64,000 nucleotides of DNA from Carnobacterium_A sp036639135 (GCA_036639135.1 JAVWJE010000001.1:1-64000); one strand, 5' to 3'. Positions 25,636 to 34,882 are shown, counted from the first letter of the stretch. A program made the numbers and translations. The notes: generated by a model from the letters alone, not told the origin.

Positions 25636-26633
25636 TTTTCAAAGTACTCCTTTTCAAAGTGTTTCGTACTTCTTACCGTATCAAAATCTGGCAATTGTGA
25701 TTCAACGTATTCACGTTTATTTCTTAAATGAGGTGGAAGTGTCAGTGTTTCTCCAAGTACTTCGTAAGTTTCTTCATCATCAATAAATCCTGGCCCTTCT
25801 GTCGACAACTCAAATAGGATGTTGGGGTACAAACGTATATAAACAGCTTTAAAATAATACCGATCAATAAAACCTGAGTTTGGCAGACCTAATTTGTTAA
25901 AATGCCCTTTCCAAGCATCCAGATGTTCTTTGTTCTCAACTCTAAAAGCAACATGATGAACACCACCATAACCTTGCCTTGCACTTTCTAACGTATCATC
26001 TTTTTCAACAATAACTGAAGCACCATTACCGCCTTCACCCATTTCATAAAGAGTAAAATTATCTTCACTTCCCACTTTTCGCATCTTCATCACTTCAATA
26101 AGAGCATGCTCCATCATTTCTTCAAATTGAACTCTCAAAAAAATAGGTCCTAATCCCGTAATTGCGTACTCATCTGGAACTGGTCCTTTATGCCAAGGCT
26201 CTCCTGACTTTATCCCTTTATTTTTTTCATCAGAAAAAATCGCGTATTGTTGCTTATCAAAATCTTCAAAATAAAGAACTCGTTTTCCAAAATGTTCAAT
26301 TATGGGATTTTTTTTGATTTTATAATGATTCAGTCTTTTTTCCCAATATCTAAGTGTTTCATCATTTGGCACTCTAAAACTTGTTCTGGAAATGTCATTT
26401 GTTCCTTTTTGATGAGGAGCAGTTCCATTAAAATCAAAAAAGGTCATATCGGTTCCAGCATTGCCACGATCATCAGCGAAAAATAAATGATACGTTGAAA
26501 GATCGTCTTGGTTCACGTTCTTTTTTACTAAGCGCATACCTAAAATATGGGTATAAAAATCGTAAATTTTCTCTGCACTACTTGTTATTGCTGTAACATG
26601 GTGTATTCCCTTCAATTGTTTTATTTCATTCAT
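25632..26633 (-). CDS. mhqO: Ring-cleaving dioxygenase, MhqO-like (VOC superfamily)
   Basis: A 333-aa tandem vicinal-oxygen-chelate protein. The first repeat starts GIHHVTAITSSAEKIYDFY, the second has GGVHHVAFRVENKEHLDAW, and the last metal Glu lies in NILFELSTEGPGF. This gives the His-His-Glu site of the MhqO/LinE-type extradiol (hydroquinone) dioxygenases. It is first in a four-gene operon, preceded by TAGGAGG and an operator-covered promoter. Function in 2-methylhydroquinone detoxification is inferred from the Bacillus Mhq regulon. Confidence 0.86.
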   Translation of the reverse strand: MNEIKQLKGIHHVTAITSSAEKIYDFYTHILGMRLVKKNVNQDDLSTYHLFFADDRGNAGTDMTFFDFNGTAPHQKGTNDISRTSFRVPNDETLRYWEKRLNHYKIKKNPIIEHFGKRVLYFEDFDKQQYAIFSDEKNKGIKSGEPWHKGPVPDEYAITGLGPIFLRVQFEEMMEHALIEVMKMRKVGSEDNFTLYEMGEGGNGASVIVEKDDTLESARQGYGGVHHVAFRVENKEHLDAWKGHFNKLGLPNSGFIDRYYFKAVYIRLYPNILFELSTEGPGFIDDEETYEVLGETLTLPPHLRNKREYVESQLPDFDTVRSTKHFEKEYFEK

Positions 26634-26804
26634 TATGAAATAGCCTCCTATTTATTCATTTCTTATTCGTTAATTTAATTTTTGAAGCTTTCTTCTTTTT
26701 AAAAATATGACTCCTTTTTTATATCTTATGCTAAGATTCTAGCTTTCCTGTATTTTTTCATTAATCAGATGATGTGTTTTTAATTATTATTTTACTGTAT
26801 GACC

Positions 26805-26833
26805 ATATTATTACTAATTCGTAATAATATCAA
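26805..26833 (-). promoter_or_regulatory. Promoter with embedded palindromic operator of the mhq-like operon
   Basis: A perfect inverted repeat, ATATTATTAC (26805-26814) and GTAATAATAT (26821-26830), has a 6-nt spacer. On the minus strand TTGATA (26828-26833) and TAATAT (26805-26810) lie 17 bp apart, so the palindrome fills the promoter. This is the usual geometry for MarR repression. The rest of the 400-bp gap (26634-27033) holds an AT-rich leader of about 165 nt and the terminator below. Confidence 0.6.
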
Positions 26834-26939
26834 ATTTTTTAAATTTCATAAAATCACCTTTAGAATAAATAACACCTTTTTGTTTTGTAATAGTTTTGGA
26901 GATTTAGACGCTTTTGCTAAAATGCTTTGAGATAAAAAA

Positions 26940-26992
26940 ATGACACTTAACCTCTCTTCCATCTTATTTTTGGAAGAACGGTTTGAGTGTCA
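26940..26992 (-). terminator. Terminator of the formamidase-family gene
   Basis: ATGACACT..AACC pairs with GGTT.GAGTGTCAT, with an inner CTTCCA/TGGAAG stem. On the minus strand TTTTTTTATCTC follows. Confidence 0.85.
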
Positions 26993-27033
26993 TTTTATTT
27001 ATTAGTGTAAATTAAGGACTGCAACCCTTTTAT

Positions 27034-28074
27034 TTAAATCGATTCTTCATTTACTTCTAAGTTCTTATAGGCCTCTTTTAACATTCTACAATGAACACCT
27101 AAAATACCATTAGAAACTTGTGTAACATGGAAATCCCCTTTAACACTTAGAGTGGAATATGCTAATTCTCTAGATATATTAAACCGATGCGTTAGAAAAT
27201 CTACAGCTTCTAATGCAGCTTCTATGTTTGCTAAGTCCAAGGTATGACCAAAGCCGTGTGTTTCCCAATGCTCACCAGAGTCTAAAACAGGATTCTTAAA
27301 TAACTTTTTATCTTTGTGGAGAATAATTTGAATACGGCCATTCAGACTACCTTCAATTGCTGTCCCACTAAGTTCTCCGTCTCCTTGTGCAAAGTGACTA
27401 TCACCAACATAAACACCCGCACCTTTTACTTGAACTTTATAATACATTGATGTTCCAGTAATAAAGTTTTTGTTATCAACATTTCCACCAAAATCAAATG
27501 GATGAAGAGAATGAACTTTACCCTTTTTAGCAGGTAATACTCCCGCAACGCCAAAGAACATATTTAATGGAATTGTCAATTTTTCTGTAATTGGTGTTCT
27601 TTTAACAGATCCTGGAGGCGTCACAAGTCCTGGTGCATTTATTGGTCTTGGATAAGGATAAGAAAAAATCGGATACGTAATTCCTTGTTCTAAATCAACT
27701 TCGAAAATAAAGATAGATTCTTCACGATTAAAGCTATTTGATAAATTCCCCCAATTGGCTAGGACATTTGACCCATAATTCATTCTTGGTTTGGTTTCAA
27801 TAATCTTCATTTCAATAATATCATTAGGCTCAGCATCTTTGACATAAATAGGCCCAGTTATGATATGATCTCCCATATCCCTAACGACAACATCATAAAT
27901 TTCTTTAATTGCGTCATCAAACAATAAATCAGGCGCATCACCAGATTGATGATTCAATGCTTCAATATCGACAAAATCTCCTGATTCGATAGTTAAAACT
28001 GGTTTCCAAGAATTATCATAGTAACCCCATTTGACTGTATCAACTGTAGCTTTTAATTCATGTATCTTAGTCAT
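27034..28074 (-). CDS. Acetamidase/formamidase family protein
   Basis: A 346-aa cytosolic amidase of the FmdA/AmdA family, which releases ammonia from formamide or short amides. Family features include the early SGDFVDIEALNHQSGD, GPIYVKDAEPNDII, the Asn/Asp-rich NVDNKNFITG, the metal-site VGDSHFAQGDGELSGTAIE and the end NGILGVHCRM. Length is normal for the bacterial short form. AGAGGAGG precedes the ATG. The gene is alone between terminators with a long, structured upstream region, so it is probably nitrogen- or carbon-regulated. Confidence 0.87.
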   Translation of the reverse strand: MTKIHELKATVDTVKWGYYDNSWKPVLTIESGDFVDIEALNHQSGDAPDLLFDDAIKEIYDVVVRDMGDHIITGPIYVKDAEPNDIIEMKIIETKPRMNYGSNVLANWGNLSNSFNREESIFIFEVDLEQGITYPIFSYPYPRPINAPGLVTPPGSVKRTPITEKLTIPLNMFFGVAGVLPAKKGKVHSLHPFDFGGNVDNKNFITGTSMYYKVQVKGAGVYVGDSHFAQGDGELSGTAIEGSLNGRIQIILHKDKKLFKNPVLDSGEHWETHGFGHTLDLANIEAALEAVDFLTHRFNISRELAYSTLSVKGDFHVTQVSNGILGVHCRMLKEAYKNLEVNEESI

Positions 28075-28170
28075 AATTGCCTCCTCTTCAAATTATTCAT
28101 ATAATTAGTCGATGCTTTTTACACTTCAAAAATATAACAACATCAAGAAATTCTGTATGTTCATTAAAAT

Positions 28171-28182
28171 GATAGCGCTATC
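28171..28182. promoter_or_regulatory. Palindrome, possible cre or repressor site in the formamidase leader
   Basis: GATAGCGCTATC is a perfect 12-bp palindrome with a central GCGC. With one flanking base each side it matches the cre consensus except at two positions. It lies about 60-75 nt downstream of the predicted start point, which would suit a roadblock. Confidence 0.4.
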
Positions 28183-28250
28183 TTTTTTAGGAATTCGTTA
28201 GCAACCTAGGAGTTTATTGACCTCCGTATAATATAAAATATGTTTGTGTA

Positions 28251-28278
28251 ATTTTATCAAATCTGTGAAAAATGTCAA
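28251..28278 (-). promoter_or_regulatory. Sigma-A promoter of the formamidase-family gene
   Basis: On the minus strand a consensus TTGACA (28273-28278) is followed after 16 bp by TAAAAT (28251-28256). A TGA before the -10 makes it an extended type. The leader would be about 170 nt. Confidence 0.6.
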
Positions 28279-28282
28279 GAAT

Positions 28283-28324
28283 TTTTGATATATGCCCTTA
28301 TATATTTTGATATTTGCCCTTATA
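28283..28324. repeat. Two direct repeats just upstream of the formamidase promoter
   Basis: TTTTGATATATGCCCTTATA (28283-28302) is repeated with one change at 28305-28324. The 22-bp period is about two helical turns, and the pair abuts the -35 box. This is the arrangement expected of an activator binding site. I know no factor with this motif. Confidence 0.6.
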
Positions 28325-28420
28325 AACTAAGAAGCGATTCCCCCTAAAAAAAAGCATCCCAAAATACACCTAACTTTTAGTTTTCAGCTTTTATCAAATC
28401 ATTTCAAGTCCAACACAACA

Positions 28421-28467
28421 AAAAAAGCTGTTAGAACGTTGTATTAACAACGTCTAACAGCTTTTTT
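28421..28467 (-). terminator. Terminator of guaA
   Basis: A 15-bp stem (AAAAAAGCTGTTAGA with TCTAACAGCTTTTTT) with inner complementary ACGTTGT/ACAACGT and a T run on the minus strand. Confidence 0.9.
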
Positions 28468-28471
28468 GTTT

Positions 28472-30028
28472 CTATTCCCACTCGATAGTTGATGGTGGTT
28501 TACTCGTTATATCGTACACGATACGGTTAACGTGAGCAACTTCATTTACAATGCGAACAGATATTTTTTGCAAAACATCCCATGGAATACGAGCAAAATC
28601 ACTTGTCATACCATCAATTGAAGTAACAGCACGAACACCAACAGTGTAATCATACGTACGTCCGTCACCCATAACTCCAACGCTACGAATGCCAGGTAAG
28701 ACAGTAAAGTATTGCCATACGTCACGGTCAAGTCCAGCTAATGCGATTTCTTCACGTAGAATAGCATCACTTTCACGCACGATTTCTATTTTTTCTTCAG
28801 TCAGTTCGCCAAGTACACGAATGCCTAATCCAGGACCTGGGAAAGGTTGACGCCATACTAAACTTTCTGGCATACCTAATTCAATTCCTAATTCACGTAC
28901 TTCATCTTTAAATAATGTATTTAAAGGTTCAATTAACTTAAACTGCATATCTTCAGGAAGGCCACCAACGTTATGGTGTGATTTGATTGTTTCTGCTGTA
29001 TCTGTTCCACTTTCAATCACATCTGTATAAAGGGTTCCTTGTGCTAAGAATTCAATGCCTTTTAATTTTGTTGCTTCATCATCAAAAACATAAATAAATT
29101 CATTTCCAATAATTTTGCGTTTTTGTTCAGGATCACTAACACCAGCTAATTTATCCATGAAGCGTTTTTTAGCATCTACTCTGATAATGTTCAAGCCAAA
29201 TTTACCTTCTAGACTAGCCATAACTTGATCGCCTTCATTTTTACGCAATAAACCATGATCAACAAAAATACACGTTAGTTGATCTCCAATAGCTCTTTGC
29301 AATAAGACACCAACGACACTTGAATCTACTCCGCCAGATAAAGCTAATAAGACATTTTTAGTGCCAACTGTTTCACGGATTTTTGCGATTTCAATATCAA
29401 TAAAGTTACTGATGCTCCAAGTTCCTTTGCAGCCACAAACAGAAAAAGCAAAGTTTTTCAGCATCGCATTCCCTTGTTCAGTGTGGCGTACTTCTGGATG
29501 GAATTGAACTGCGTGGAAATTTCTTTTTGAATCAACCATTGATGCAATCGGACAGTGTGGACTCGTTGCTGCAACTTCAAAACCTATCGGAACTTGAGTA
29601 ACTAAATCACCATGACTCATCCAAACAGTTTCTGCATTTGACAACCCTCCAAATAATGGTGCATTCACATTATTTATTTCAATGTTTGCTTTCCCATATT
29701 CACGGTTTGAACTGCCTTCCACTTTTCCGCCTAGTGCAGTTGTCATTAATTGCATCCCATAACAAATCCCTAAAATAGGAATGCCTAGTTCGAAAATAGC
29801 AGGATCAATTGAATAAGCTCCATCATCATAAACACTCATAGGGCCGCCTGAAAAAATAATACCTTTTGCATTCATACTGCCTAGCTCTTCTGCTGTTACT
29901 TTATGAGAAATTAATTCTGAAAATACACCAAATTCTCTAATACGTCGTGTAATTAATTGATTGTATTGACTCCCAAAATCTAATACAACAATCTTTTCAA
30001 CATTTGTTAAATCAGTCGTTATTGCCAC
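28472..30028 (-). CDS. guaA: GMP synthase (glutamine-hydrolysing)
   Basis: A 518-aa two-domain enzyme converting XMP to GMP. The class I glutamine amidotransferase domain shows VLDFGSQYNQLITRRIRE, the nucleophile elbow GICYGMQ and the HPEV His. The ATP-pyrophosphatase domain has the P-loop ALSGGVDSSV, and the dimerisation domain ends KPPSTIEWE. The start is GTG, set by GGGGTG 7 nt upstream. It is monocistronic, with its own promoter and terminator. No purine riboswitch was seen in the short leader. Confidence 0.96.
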   Translation of the reverse strand: MAITTDLTNVEKIVVLDFGSQYNQLITRRIREFGVFSELISHKVTAEELGSMNAKGIIFSGGPMSVYDDGAYSIDPAIFELGIPILGICYGMQLMTTALGGKVEGSSNREYGKANIEINNVNAPLFGGLSNAETVWMSHGDLVTQVPIGFEVAATSPHCPIASMVDSKRNFHAVQFHPEVRHTEQGNAMLKNFAFSVCGCKGTWSISNFIDIEIAKIRETVGTKNVLLALSGGVDSSVVGVLLQRAIGDQLTCIFVDHGLLRKNEGDQVMASLEGKFGLNIIRVDAKKRFMDKLAGVSDPEQKRKIIGNEFIYVFDDEATKLKGIEFLAQGTLYTDVIESGTDTAETIKSHHNVGGLPEDMQFKLIEPLNTLFKDEVRELGIELGMPESLVWRQPFPGPGLGIRVLGELTEEKIEIVRESDAILREEIALAGLDRDVWQYFTVLPGIRSVGVMGDGRTYDYTVGVRAVTSIDGMTSDFARIPWDVLQKISVRIVNEVAHVNRIVYDITSKPPSTIEWE

Positions 30029-30102
30029 GCAGTTTCACCCCATCTAATTTTTTCTTTTTACAGTTTTTCATCTGTCTCACCTATAATTATCTGTTAGGTT
30101 TC

Positions 30103-30131
30103 ATTGTATCGACTCTGAGTAGACAAATCAA
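30103..30131 (-). promoter_or_regulatory. Promoter of guaA
   Basis: On the minus strand TTGATT (30126-30131) and TACAAT (30103-30108) lie 17 bp apart, 75 bp before the guaA start codon. Confidence 0.6.
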
Positions 30132-30159
30132 TATGTCGAAAACGCTTTTTTGATTTTTT

Positions 30160-31083
30160 TTAATATTTTCGAAGCAATAAACGGTCAATATAATGGTTTC
30201 CACTTTTATGCAAAATTAAATCTGCCCGATTTCGAGTTGGCATGATAAATTCAGTTAAGTTTTTTAAGTTTACTTTTTCCCAAATTCCTCGAGCCATTAC
30301 AAAGGCATCTCCTCGATTGCCCTGAGCATACGGATAATAGTAGTTGCTTGGATCTGTAAATGCCGTATCTAATAATGTACTAAATCGTTCTAAGTACCAT
30401 TTTTCAATTTGAATAGGTTCAGCATCTACATAGATTGAGAAATCAAAAAAGTCGCTGATATAAATTTGTTCGTTTGCTGGCAACTGAAGAATGTTGATGC
30501 CTTCTACTATTAGAATATCTGGTTGATTTAATATATGAAATTCATTTTCAACAATATCATAGATTTGGTGTGAGTAAACAGGAGAAACAACCTCTTCTTT
30601 TCCGTTTTTTACATCTCCTAAAAAAGCAATCAAGCGTGCCATGTCATAACTTTCCGGAAAGCCTTTACGATCCAACAAATTTTCTTTACGTAATATCTTA
30701 TTGGGATAAAGGAACCCATCCGTAGTAATCATATCAACTGTTTTATCCTTATAAACTCGCGAAAGAAGTGTTTGTAATAAACGCGCAACGGTACTCTTTC
30801 CGACAGCAACACTTCCTGCTATCCCAATGATATAAGGTTTTTGAACAATTTCTTTACCTAAGAAAGCATTCTTTTTTGCTTGTAAGTGCTCATATTGATG
30901 GATATAAACATCTAGTAATTGAATGATTGGTACGTATACTTCTTCCACATCCAGTAGGGAAATACGGTCATTTAAACCCGTTAATTCTTTTAATTCTTGA
31001 TGGCTCAATGGAGCAGCAGTATTTTTATTTAATTCTTTCCATTCATCTCGTTCGATAATATGAAATGTTGCTGATTCTTTCAT
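30160..31083 (-). CDS. coaA: Pantothenate kinase, type I
   Basis: A 307-aa kinase for the first step of coenzyme A synthesis. The P-loop is GIAGSVAVGKST, and downstream FITTDGFLYPN-type (MITTDGFLYPN), DRKGFPESYD and VEGINILQ are CoaA hallmarks. The C terminus has TRNRADLILHKSGNH. The ATG at 31083 follows GGAGG by 7 nt; an ATG five codons upstream overlaps that site. Monocistronic. Confidence 0.94.
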   Translation of the reverse strand: MKESATFHIIERDEWKELNKNTAAPLSHQELKELTGLNDRISLLDVEEVYVPIIQLLDVYIHQYEHLQAKKNAFLGKEIVQKPYIIGIAGSVAVGKSTVARLLQTLLSRVYKDKTVDMITTDGFLYPNKILRKENLLDRKGFPESYDMARLIAFLGDVKNGKEEVVSPVYSHQIYDIVENEFHILNQPDILIVEGINILQLPANEQIYISDFFDFSIYVDAEPIQIEKWYLERFSTLLDTAFTDPSNYYYPYAQGNRGDAFVMARGIWEKVNLKNLTEFIMPTRNRADLILHKSGNHYIDRLLLRKY

Positions 31084-31309
31084 ACAGCGGCCCTCCATGT
31101 TCTTTTAAACTTCTGTATGATTATAACAAATAAAGTGTCCGATTTGTAGCTCTTACATAAATGCGTTTAATTAACCTTGTTATCTTAAAAAAAACTTAAC
31201 TAGTCAAATGCAACTAATTTAGTGTAGTATGAGATTATTAGGTATATACTATTTATTCTCTTTTTATTGTTTCAATACCTTTTTTATTACTATTAATAGG
31301 AGGATTAGT

Positions 31310-31588
31310 ATGGAGGAAAGCAAAAAAAAATTAGTCGAAATTTGGGGAGATGTTGTAGCTATTCGGAGTTTAGTTTTAGCTATTTTATTTTCAAGTTTCT
31401 CAACAATGGGAGCCTTTTTCTTAGCACCTGTTGATGATAGGAGTAAGCAACTTTTCTTTGGATTAGCCGGTGCTTTAATCGGTTTTGTTCTTTCTAGTAT
31501 TTTTATTAAACCAAAGCGCATTATTATAAAACCAAACGCAAATGACGAACAAAATAAAGAAAGCTCTAAACAAGAGGTGATTAAATAG
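31310..31588 (+). CDS. Small two-TM membrane protein, first gene of the permease-mevalonate operon
   Basis: A 92-aa protein with an amphipathic N terminus, two hydrophobic segments (about residues 18-40 and 46-66) and a charged, Lys/Asn-rich tail. I do not recognise a domain. Its position next to a TctA-like protein recalls the small subunit TctB, but it is shorter and has two segments, not four. The ATG at 31310 is fixed by AGGAGG; the frame is open further upstream without a ribosome site. Its stop overlaps the GTG of the next gene by one base. Confidence 0.72.
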   Translation: MEESKKKLVEIWGDVVAIRSLVLAILFSSFSTMGAFFLAPVDDRSKQLFFGLAGALIGFVLSSIFIKPKRIIIKPNANDEQNKESSKQEVIK

Positions 31589-32946
31589 TGGACGCTTTTT
31601 TATTATTCCAAATGGTTTTTGCTTCCTTATCAGCCTTTCTATTGTATACTTTTATTGGCTTTATTCCCGGAACAGATGAAACATCGGTGCTCGTCCCCGT
31701 ATCATTAGCGCTTGTTTTAGCAGGGACACCACCTATCATTATTTTAACTTTTTTTATTTCAGCTATTGTAACTTTAAATTTAACCAATGCTATGCCAACT
31801 GCTTTAGTTGGTTTACCAGGTGGTGTTTTATCTAGTCCAATGATTGAACATGCTCTTTTCTTGAAAAATAAAGGCATGTCTGCTCTAACCATTAAGAAAA
31901 TGGCGGCTGGTTCATTAATTGGAACAGTCATTTCTATTCCAATTTCACTTATCGTGGCTAATTTATTGGCGCCTTATGGCACTATTATTCAACCATATGC
32001 TCCACTATTGTTCGTTATCGGAGCTATCTTTTTGTCTTTAATCGGAAAAAATAAATGGTTAGCTTTATTAAGCATCATTCCTTTAGCTTTGTTATTTCAA
32101 AGTTTACGTTACCTCTATTGGGGTATGGAAGTTGTTCCTAAAGATACAAATATCACGACCTCTTTCTTTTTGGGTATCACTATCGGTCCTTTAATTATTT
32201 CTATGTTTTCTTTATTAACTAAAGAAGGACAAAAAAGCATGTTAACTGATCAGCCAAAACTTATTACCCTTTCTAAAAAAACGAGTGGAAAACAAACGTT
32301 AAATCCATTTAAAATTCTAACAAAATCAGAACTAAAGTCTGCTTCCTTTGCAGCTCTAGTTTCCAACTTTTTCTTTGTGCTAAGCCCAGTTGGTTTAATT
32401 ATTTTATTCGGTGGAGCTGTCGGAAACCGTAAAAAAGATTTAGTTGAAAAAGCAACAACTAGTATTACAACGATGAGTGCTTTAGCTCAATCTACTTATT
32501 TATCAGGTATTATTATTCCGTTAATTGCTTTAGGTATTCCATTATCTCCGACCTCTATTGGCCCAGGAAATGCTTTATTCAATGCTCCACCCGTTTTCAC
32601 CGTTGACAATAATTTGCATCACATATTAAGTAGAAGTGAATTTGTTTGGGCTATTTTAGTTGGCGCTTTGATCGCAAGTGGTCTGTCTTATCTAGTTATT
32701 AATCGTTACGCCGAAGTAATTTCTCGTTTTGTTTTGACTAAAATACCTCACGAAGCTGTCCTTGGACTATTCATTTCATTTATTTTATTATTAGCTTATA
32801 TGGATGCGGGTCTAATCAATATTTTCGGTGTTTTATTAATTGGGATTGTTTGTGGCTCATTGAATAAAATGGGCGTCAATTACGGCATTCAATTTATGAC
32901 ATTGTACGCTGCACCTTGGATTATTGAAAAACTAGCCAACTTATAA
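31588..32946 (+). CDS. TctA-like tripartite tricarboxylate transporter permease
   Basis: A 452-aa membrane protein with about a dozen hydrophobic segments. The TctA family glycine-rich signature is visible in FIGFIPGTDETSVLVP and in AMPTALVGLPGGVLSSPM, repeated in modified form near residue 315 (LGIPLSPTSIGPGNALF). TctA normally works with TctB and a periplasmic TctC binding protein; no TctC-like gene is in the window. The GTG start overlaps the upstream stop. mvk begins 27 bp after its stop, so it is in the mevalonate operon. Substrate unknown. Confidence 0.8.
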   Translation: MDAFLLFQMVFASLSAFLLYTFIGFIPGTDETSVLVPVSLALVLAGTPPIIILTFFISAIVTLNLTNAMPTALVGLPGGVLSSPMIEHALFLKNKGMSALTIKKMAAGSLIGTVISIPISLIVANLLAPYGTIIQPYAPLLFVIGAIFLSLIGKNKWLALLSIIPLALLFQSLRYLYWGMEVVPKDTNITTSFFLGITIGPLIISMFSLLTKEGQKSMLTDQPKLITLSKKTSGKQTLNPFKILTKSELKSASFAALVSNFFFVLSPVGLIILFGGAVGNRKKDLVEKATTSITTMSALAQSTYLSGIIIPLIALGIPLSPTSIGPGNALFNAPPVFTVDNNLHHILSRSEFVWAILVGALIASGLSYLVINRYAEVISRFVLTKIPHEAVLGLFISFILLLAYMDAGLINIFGVLLIGIVCGSLNKMGVNYGIQFMTLYAAPWIIEKLANL

Positions 32947-32973
32947 ATAAAACTATTAAAAAGGAGGTCTCTT

Positions 32974-33906
32974 ATGAGAGCAACCGGTATATCAAATGGA
33001 AAAATTATTCTAATGGGAGAACATTCCGTCGTCTATGGTGAACCTGCCATCGCTATCCCGTTTCTTGCTACTGCAATTGAAGCTGTGATTGAAACAACAA
33101 ATGGACCTGTCACGATTGATTGTTTTTTTTATAAAGGGAAACTAACTAAAGCACCAACACGTTTATTAAATTTGGTTACTGTCATTATTGAAACCGTAAA
33201 AAAATTAAATAAACCCCTAGAAAACTTTGACATTACTATTACAAGTACCATCCCTGCTGAAAGAGGAATGGGTTCTAGTGCGGCTGTTGCAGTAGCAACC
33301 ATTCGTGCTTTGTTTCATTATTTTAATGAGTCTTTATCAAATGATGTCCTATTAGAATTAACCAATATATCTGAAACAATCGCTCATGGAAATCCAAGTG
33401 GTTTGGATGCTGCCATGACTAGTAGCAATTCCCCTCTATATTATGTTAAAGGTCAAAAATTCGAATTGTTCCCACTTAAAGTTACAGCTTACATAGTCGT
33501 AGCCGATACTGGTATAACCGGACAAACAAAAGAAGCTGTCGAAAACATCGCACAATTGTATCAATCTGCTCCTGAAAAAACAGATAACTCAATCAAGCAA
33601 TTAGGTCAGTTAACTAAACGGGCTAAAGTAGCTATTGAACAAGATCAAGCAATCGAATTGGGAACTTGTATGACTCAAGCACATAAAATACTTGATTCTT
33701 TAGGTGTCAGCAATCCGGAGTTAAACCGACTTGTTCAGACTGCATTAGACTCAGATGCTATAGGTGCAAAATTAACAGGTGGTGGCCGTGGTGGTTGCAT
33801 GATTGCTTTAGCAAAAAGTAAATCAGCTGCCAACCAGTTAGCTGAAGCCTTGATAAAAGTTGGAGCTCAGCATACATGGATTTATAACATGAGAAAGGAT
33901 GAATAA
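32974..33906 (+). CDS. mvk: Mevalonate kinase
   Basis: A 310-aa GHMP kinase that phosphorylates mevalonate. Motif 1 is GKIILMGEHSVVYGEPAIA, motif 2 is PAERGMGSSAAVAVA and motif 3 is AKLTGGGRGGCMIAL. The HGNPSGLDAAM stretch carries the catalytic Asp region typical of mevalonate kinases. AAGGAGGTCT precedes the ATG. It starts the mvk-mvaD-mvaK2-fni series and overlaps nothing functional downstream; mvaD begins next to its stop. Confidence 0.94.
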   Translation: MRATGISNGKIILMGEHSVVYGEPAIAIPFLATAIEAVIETTNGPVTIDCFFYKGKLTKAPTRLLNLVTVIIETVKKLNKPLENFDITITSTIPAERGMGSSAAVAVATIRALFHYFNESLSNDVLLELTNISETIAHGNPSGLDAAMTSSNSPLYYVKGQKFELFPLKVTAYIVVADTGITGQTKEAVENIAQLYQSAPEKTDNSIKQLGQLTKRAKVAIEQDQAIELGTCMTQAHKILDSLGVSNPELNRLVQTALDSDAIGAKLTGGGRGGCMIALAKSKSAANQLAEALIKVGAQHTWIYNMRKDE

Positions 33907-33907
33907 G

Positions 33908-34882
33908 ATGCCTGAAAAAATAGTACGAGCACATACAAATATTGCTCTGATAAAATACTGGGGTAAACGAGATGAAGCTCTTATTTTACCAGCTAGTAGT
34001 AGCCTTTCTTTAACCTTAGATGCTTTTTATACGGATACTTCCGTTACATTTGATACGGCTTTTCAAAAAGATACTTTCTACTTAAACACTATCTTACAAA
34101 ATGAAAAAGCCACTAACAAAGTGAGTCGCTTTTTAGATTTATTTAGAGAATCGGCAGGTATTACTTCACCTGCACTCATTAAAAGTACAAACTTTGTTCC
34201 TACAGCAGCTGGATTAGCTTCTTCTGCATCTGGAATGGCCGCTTTAGCGGGTGCAGCTAACTTAGCTTGCAACCTTCAATTAACTCAACGTGAATTGTCT
34301 CTGTTTGCCCGTAGAGGGTCAGGATCAGCTACTCGTAGTATCTACGGAGGGTTTGTTGAGTGGCAGATGGGTACTTCTTCAGAAGATTCTTACGCTGTTC
34401 CGATTGATGACGCTAATTGGGACATTGGGATGCTAGTCATTGTTGTTAATAGCCGCAAAAAAGAAATGTCCAGTCGTGAAGGAATGAAAAATACCGTAGA
34501 GTCTTCTCCTTTTTATCTAGGTTGGTTAGAAAGCACTGCTAAAGATTTAATTGATATAAAAAAGGCCATTCATTTACGTGATTTCCAAAAAATGGGAGAA
34601 ATTACCGAGAGTAATGGAATGAAAATGCATGGAACAATGCTAGGTGCTAACCCTCCTCTTTCTTATTGGGAACCCGATAGCGTGGTTGCCATGCAAGTAG
34701 TCCGTCAATTACGTCAAGAAGGTATTCCTTGTTACTTTACAATGGATGCTGGTCCTAATGTGAAAGTTCTTTGTCGCTTAACAGATAGCGAAAAAATAAA
34801 AGCACGCTTTGCAGAACGATTTAAATCGGAACAGTTAATCCTTGCTAGGCCCGGTGAAGGTCTTAAGATTCTGTCAAATTAG
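33908..34882 (+). CDS. mvaD: Diphosphomevalonate decarboxylase
   Basis: A 324-aa GHMP-fold enzyme that makes isopentenyl diphosphate from mevalonate 5-diphosphate with ATP. The family signature is ARAHTNIALIKYWGKRD-like (VRAHTNIALIKYWGKRD) followed by LPASSSLSLTLD, then ASSASGMAALAGA and GSGSATRSIYGGFVEW. The C-terminal FTMDAGPNVKVL is also conserved. An ATG three codons earlier lies inside the mvk reading frame; AAAGGA is properly spaced for the ATG at 33908. Confidence 0.95.
   Translation: MPEKIVRAHTNIALIKYWGKRDEALILPASSSLSLTLDAFYTDTSVTFDTAFQKDTFYLNTILQNEKATNKVSRFLDLFRESAGITSPALIKSTNFVPTAAGLASSASGMAALAGAANLACNLQLTQRELSLFARRGSGSATRSIYGGFVEWQMGTSSEDSYAVPIDDANWDIGMLVIVVNSRKKEMSSREGMKNTVESSPFYLGWLESTAKDLIDIKKAIHLRDFQKMGEITESNGMKMHGTMLGANPPLSYWEPDSVVAMQVVRQLRQEGIPCYFTMDAGPNVKVLCRLTDSEKIKARFAERFKSEQLILARPGEGLKILSN

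Noticed and set aside
30029..30159. Possible purine riboswitch before guaA
   Set aside because: The leader is short, has no recognisable purine aptamer core, and a plain promoter explains it.
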